Part shown: positions 61,065-64,000 of the stretch, in pieces
Layout: the number at the start of each line of letters is the position of its first letter
Position numbering within the stretch: position 1 is the first letter of the stretch
NCBI GenBank assembly: GCA_964386975.1
Contig: CAYLUS010000008.1
Span: forward strand, 1 to 64,000
Reading direction: 5' to 3'
DNA from: UBA6136 sp964386975
GTDB lineage: Bacteria; Pseudomonadota; Gammaproteobacteria; Methylococcales; Methylococcaceae
DNA: 64,000 nucleotides
Notes under the pieces: model-generated
The model's database searches: none
Told to the model about the DNA's origin: nothing
Seen by the model: the letters and a program-made list of their open reading frames with translations, nothing else
Position numbers and translations under genes: made by a program

Positions 61065-62960
61065 ATGGCTACGGCTCGGTCGCTCGACTATCGATCGGAC
61101 ATCGACGGACTTCGGGGTCTTGCCATCAGTTTGGTGCTTTTCTTTCACCTTTTTCCCGAATGGGTCATTGGCGGGTTTGTTGGAGTTGATGTTTTTTTTG
61201 TGATTTCGGGGTTCCTGATCACCTCGATCATTGAGGCACAACATCGAAGCGGCACATGGTCCATTGTCGCCTTTTATGGGGCCCGCATTCGCCGTTTGTT
61301 TCCCAGCCTTCTGATTGTCTTCATGGCCTCGCTAGCAGGCGGATGGAAGGTCCTCCTACCGGATGAATATGTCAGTCTTGGTCGGCATCTCAAGGCCGGG
61401 CTTGGATTCTACGAAAATCTCTTGTTGAGGCGCGAGACTGGCTATTTTGATCTTGAAGTCGCGCTCAAACCCTTGGCACATCTCTGGTCACTCAGTATTG
61501 AGGAGCAGTTCTACGTTCTTTTTCCCTGGATAGTTTGGCTGACGCGTGGGAGCCGGCAGGTTCAGGGAGGCGTTCTTGTCATCTTGTTCCTCGGCTCCTT
61601 TAGCTTCAATTTATGGGCAGCCTATATAAGCCCGAGAGAGATCTACCTCTTGCCCTGGACGCGCTTTTGGGAACTCATGGCGGGTGCCCTTATCGCCTAT
61701 GGTCATCCCTTGGTGGCAGTCAGGCGGATTTCACCTGTTTTAGCTCAATGCCTTGTCCTCACCGGATTGGCGATGATCGTTGTATCTGCCTTTTCAATCC
61801 GTGAGACGACCGTTTACCCGGGCTGGCCGGCTCTGGCTCCGGTCATTGGCGCCGCGCTCGTGATTGTCGGAGGAGGGCGCCAAGACGCTTTGCCCGGCTG
61901 GCTGGCCACTCGCCCCTTGGTCATGATGGGGCTAATCAGCTATCCCCTCTATCTCTGGCACTGGACGCTGCGCAGTTTTCTCCTGCTGGAAGTGGGAAAT
62001 GCGCCGGGTTTGCTTCCGCGTTGTGCCGTGGGGCTGTTGTCCCTGCTTCTGGCATTCCTGTGTTACCGCTATCTTGAGATCCCTGCCCGAAAAACGCTCT
62101 CTAGAGGGCGAGTGACCGCTATTTTGATGCTTGGCGCTCTAGTCATTGCAGGCGCGGCCATGGAGTTGGTCCACAGAGGGGGCTTTCCTGAGCGTTTCCC
62201 AGCGCTGATTTTGGAAGCTACAGATCGATCTCCCCCCGAATGGCGCATCGGAAGATGCCTCCTAAGAGGCTCTCAATCCCCGGATGCCATACCTGAAGAA
62301 TGTTTTGCGGAGGAGGACAAACTTCTTCGTGCAAAGCAGAAAAAGGTTTTGCTCTGGGGTGACTCATTCTCGGCCCATCTCTACCCGGGACTTCGGTCTG
62401 TGCCGGGTCAACCCTTTGGTATTACCCAATTGGGTATGGTCGCCTGTTTTCCTTCAAGCGACTTTGAATCACCGTCAGCCCGAAATTGCCCCAAACTGGC
62501 AGAGTTCGTCTTGGGTCACGTGTCCCGGCATCATTACGATCGGGTCTTAATCGCAGCCAATTGGGAGAAATATCCCCAAACGCTCCTGGATCACGCACTT
62601 CCGAAAACCCTGGAGGCGCTCAAGGCCCGGGGGGTCCGTCAGATCGTCCTCTATGGTCCGCCTCCTCGATGGACGATGGGGCTGCCAAGGCTCGTTGCCA
62701 GATGGGGCAGTCAACCAGATCGTCTAGGGCAAGGCTTCCTCGCCAACGATCCTCTGATTGAAGCAAGGCTCATGAAATTAGCACAGGAACAGCATGTCGG
62801 CTATGTCTCCATTCGAGACCATCTCTGTAACGCTGAGGGGTGTCTTGTGCGGTGGAAGGGGCAGTTGACCGCCACGGATACAGAGCACTTGAGTCCATCG
62901 GGGGCCCGATTTCTCTTCCAGCATTTGGAGAGATCGGAGATCTTGGGCGATGTTCAATGA
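61065..62960 (+). CDS. OafA/YrhL-type acyltransferase with SGNH domain
   Basis: 631 residues. An acyltransferase-3 membrane domain of about ten helices begins YRSDIDGLRGLAISLVLFFH, with FVGVDVFFVISGFLIT and LWSLSIEEQFYVLFPW. After residue 365 a periplasmic SGNH hydrolase-like domain follows, with VLLWGDSFSAHLYPGL as block I and a late DTEHLSPSGARFLF as the catalytic Asp-x-x-His block. Such proteins O-acetylate lipopolysaccharide, capsule or other surface glycans. There are no other glycan genes next to it. Confidence 0.92.
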   Translation: MATARSLDYRSDIDGLRGLAISLVLFFHLFPEWVIGGFVGVDVFFVISGFLITSIIEAQHRSGTWSIVAFYGARIRRLFPSLLIVFMASLAGGWKVLLPDEYVSLGRHLKAGLGFYENLLLRRETGYFDLEVALKPLAHLWSLSIEEQFYVLFPWIVWLTRGSRQVQGGVLVILFLGSFSFNLWAAYISPREIYLLPWTRFWELMAGALIAYGHPLVAVRRISPVLAQCLVLTGLAMIVVSAFSIRETTVYPGWPALAPVIGAALVIVGGGRQDALPGWLATRPLVMMGLISYPLYLWHWTLRSFLLLEVGNAPGLLPRCAVGLLSLLLAFLCYRYLEIPARKTLSRGRVTAILMLGALVIAGAAMELVHRGGFPERFPALILEATDRSPPEWRIGRCLLRGSQSPDAIPEECFAEEDKLLRAKQKKVLLWGDSFSAHLYPGLRSVPGQPFGITQLGMVACFPSSDFESPSARNCPKLAEFVLGHVSRHHYDRVLIAANWEKYPQTLLDHALPKTLEALKARGVRQIVLYGPPPRWTMGLPRLVARWGSQPDRLGQGFLANDPLIEARLMKLAQEQHVGYVSIRDHLCNAEGCLVRWKGQLTATDTEHLSPSGARFLFQHLERSEILGDVQ

Positions 62961-63094
62961 CGCTCTTTAGGCCTGATTTCCCCATTTCAGTGAGGAGGGG
63001 CGAGTCCTTTAGATAGGTAGTTATTCCAAGCGACAGAAAGTCATGCTCTCCCTAAAGTTCGTTCCATGAACAACAAAAAGAGGGGGAGGAAGTT

Positions 63095-63349
63095 ATGCTC
63101 GAATTAACGTTCAACCTGATGAACGAATATCGGGAAATGTATCCCGATGATACAGATACAATGACTCGTGCATGGATGGTTGCCAAGCGAAACCGTTTAG
63201 TCCATGAGTTCACCTACCTCCTCGAAGCGGCGCTGGAATCGGGGCGCTGCGTTGATTGGACCGTGCTTTTTGCAGCTGTTTCAGAGCCGGTCTTGATTTA
63301 CACGGGTGAAGCAGTGAAATCAGTGGATCAAGCAGCAACATCCCCATGA
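63095..63349 (+). CDS. Small protein, family member C (YP...RA..V...DWTVLF)
   Basis: 84 residues with GGGGGAGGA before the ATG. NEYREMYPDDTDTMTRAWMVAKRNRL, LLEAALESGRCVDWTVLFAAVSE aligns with the genes at 54033 and 55146. Its stop overlaps the next ATG (ATGA), coupling it to a small membrane protein, a partner the other two copies lack. Function unknown. Confidence 0.68.
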   Translation: MLELTFNLMNEYREMYPDDTDTMTRAWMVAKRNRLVHEFTYLLEAALESGRCVDWTVLFAAVSEPVLIYTGEAVKSVDQAATSP

Positions 63350-63555
63350 AACGGCGAATGCTTTCAGAGCGGCGAGTCCTTTGGCTTATCGCCGTGCTTT
63401 TTGCAGTCACGGGCTCGCTCCATTTGGTGCGGGCCGCAATTCGACTTGAAATGATCCTGGGAGGATGGGTTATCCCGCTTTGGATCAGTGTTCTATCTGG
63501 GGTGGTGTTGCTGGGTTTGTCGAGTGTGATGTTCAGGATGGCAGGGCGAAAATAA
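63346..63555 (+). CDS. Small two-helix membrane protein
   Basis: 69 residues, ATGA overlap with the preceding gene. Basic N-terminus (MKRRMLSERR) then hydrophobic segments VLWLIAVLFAVTGSLHLV and VIPLWISVLSGVVLLGLSSVMF, ending in a basic tail. No family recognised; coupling suggests a joint role with the small soluble partner. Confidence 0.6.
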   Translation: MKRRMLSERRVLWLIAVLFAVTGSLHLVRAAIRLEMILGGWVIPLWISVLSGVVLLGLSSVMFRMAGRK

Positions 63556-63591
63556 AATCGGCCCGGACAGATGCATTAGCGGTAAGTCAGC

Positions 63592-63945
63592 TTATGCCAA
63601 TTCCCCCATTTTCCTGGCCAGAGGCACCTGGAATTCGGCAGAGGGTCCTTGCAAAAAGGGTTCTGTTTTATCACCTTTCGTGGCCGATTTTTGCTTCAGG
63701 ATCTTCTCGATCGCCTGCCTGATCCCATCGGGTGAGTGACCCGCCCACTCGCAGACGGTGACAAAATCACGTGTTAAGAGCCAAGCATGCGTCTCCGCCC
63801 GAAGTGCGGCCTTGGCTGAACGGGCATCTTGAGCCGCCAGCAGAAGGACGGCGTTCCAAAGCCTTTTCTCAGCGAGGGAGAAAAATGTGTCCTCATTGCT
63901 GGGCCTGCGTACCCGGGGATCTTGAGGATTGCCGTTTCTGGACAT
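63592..63945 (-). CDS. Conserved hypothetical protein
   Basis: 117 residues. EKRLWNAVLLLAAQDARSAK, AWLLTRDFVTVCEWAGHSPDGIRQAI resemble a small protein type found in many proteobacterial chromosomes and prophages, with a helix-turn-helix-like DFxxVCxxAGxxPDxIR core, but I cannot name a family. The C-terminus is basic and disordered. No prophage genes are nearby. Confidence 0.6.
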   Translation of the reverse strand: MSRNGNPQDPRVRRPSNEDTFFSLAEKRLWNAVLLLAAQDARSAKAALRAETHAWLLTRDFVTVCEWAGHSPDGIRQAIEKILKQKSATKGDKTEPFLQGPSAEFQVPLARKMGELA

Positions 63946-64000
63946 GGGTGTCTGATTGGGTGGGTAGGTAGGCGGTGTTTGAGACCGATGCTTTAAATGT

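Noticed and set aside
1..64000. tRNA, rRNA or prophage
   Set aside because: No cloverleaf with a GTTCRANNC arm, no rRNA sequence, and no integrase, capsid or tail genes were seen on either strand.

Overview
This window looks like a gammaproteobacterial chromosome in draft assembly. Two runs of N are present, 10 bases inside metH and 100 bases inside a hexanucleotide repeat. The lineage guess rests on gene content and order: a nagZ-hpt-mtnP (methylthioinosine phosphorylase type) operon, yciB-yciI-bolA-ppiC, aroK-aroB-hemE, and a complete sdhCDAB operon followed by sdhE and preceded by an SDHAF4-type gene. It also has rho beside trxA, cbpA-cbpM, and a full-length cobalamin-dependent metH. I see no rRNA, tRNA, CRISPR array or prophage. 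The genus cannot be fixed from sequence alone.

Layout. 0.3-2.6 kb: secreted trypsin-like protease, lipocalin, DUF429 protein. 2.6-5.2 kb (minus): DUF1244-nagZ-hpt-mtnP, for peptidoglycan recycling and purine salvage. 5.4-10.4 kb (plus): septation/membrane protein YciB, YciI, BolA, PpiC foldase, shikimate enzymes and uroporphyrinogen decarboxylase. 10.4-16.6 kb: amino-acid permease, glyoxalase II and the succinate dehydrogenase operon with two assembly factors. 16.8-22.7 kb: membrane and envelope proteins, a lytic transglycosylase, a second serine protease, a D-Ala-D-Ala dipeptidase-like protein and fumarase C. 22.7-26.8 kb: glutaredoxin-like protein and metH. 27-29.7 kb: small envelope proteins including DUF2970 and an OmpA-like lipoprotein. 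29.8-36.8 kb: methyltransferase, Rho, thioredoxin, phosphatase, CbpA/CbpM, MOSC and a membrane MutS-like ATPase. 37-42 kb: glucokinase, MscS channel, small lipoproteins and an Old Yellow Enzyme.

42-54.3 kb is a run of stress-type genes: a BCAM0308-like zinc-ribbon protein, an orphan FixJ-type regulator, DUF2934, Hsp20, an extended Pcm, PEP synthase, an AcpS-like remnant, a CBS-pair protein and several small proteins. The content recalls the low-oxygen-activated (lxa) loci of Burkholderia, but that link is inferred.

55.1-60.9 kb is the most unusual part. It holds a small Ser/Thr/Gly-rich exported protein, a periplasmic C39 peptidase, and a coiled-coil plus beta-barrel outer-membrane protein. 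These are followed by a fossil IS200/IS605 element, an exported protein with a long Thr-Asn repeat, and a cohesin-like/FN3 exported protein. The peptidase-barrel pair matches FapD-FapF of the functional-amyloid (Fap) system, but the substrates do not look like FapB/FapC. The small exported protein carries a textbook double-glycine leader motif directly after its Sec signal peptide, so a two-step maturation (signal peptidase, then periplasmic C39 peptidase) is a concrete hypothesis.

Three members of an unrecognised small-protein family (54.0, 55.1 and 63.1 kb) lie around this island. The window ends with an OafA-type acyltransferase carrying an SGNH domain and small conserved genes.
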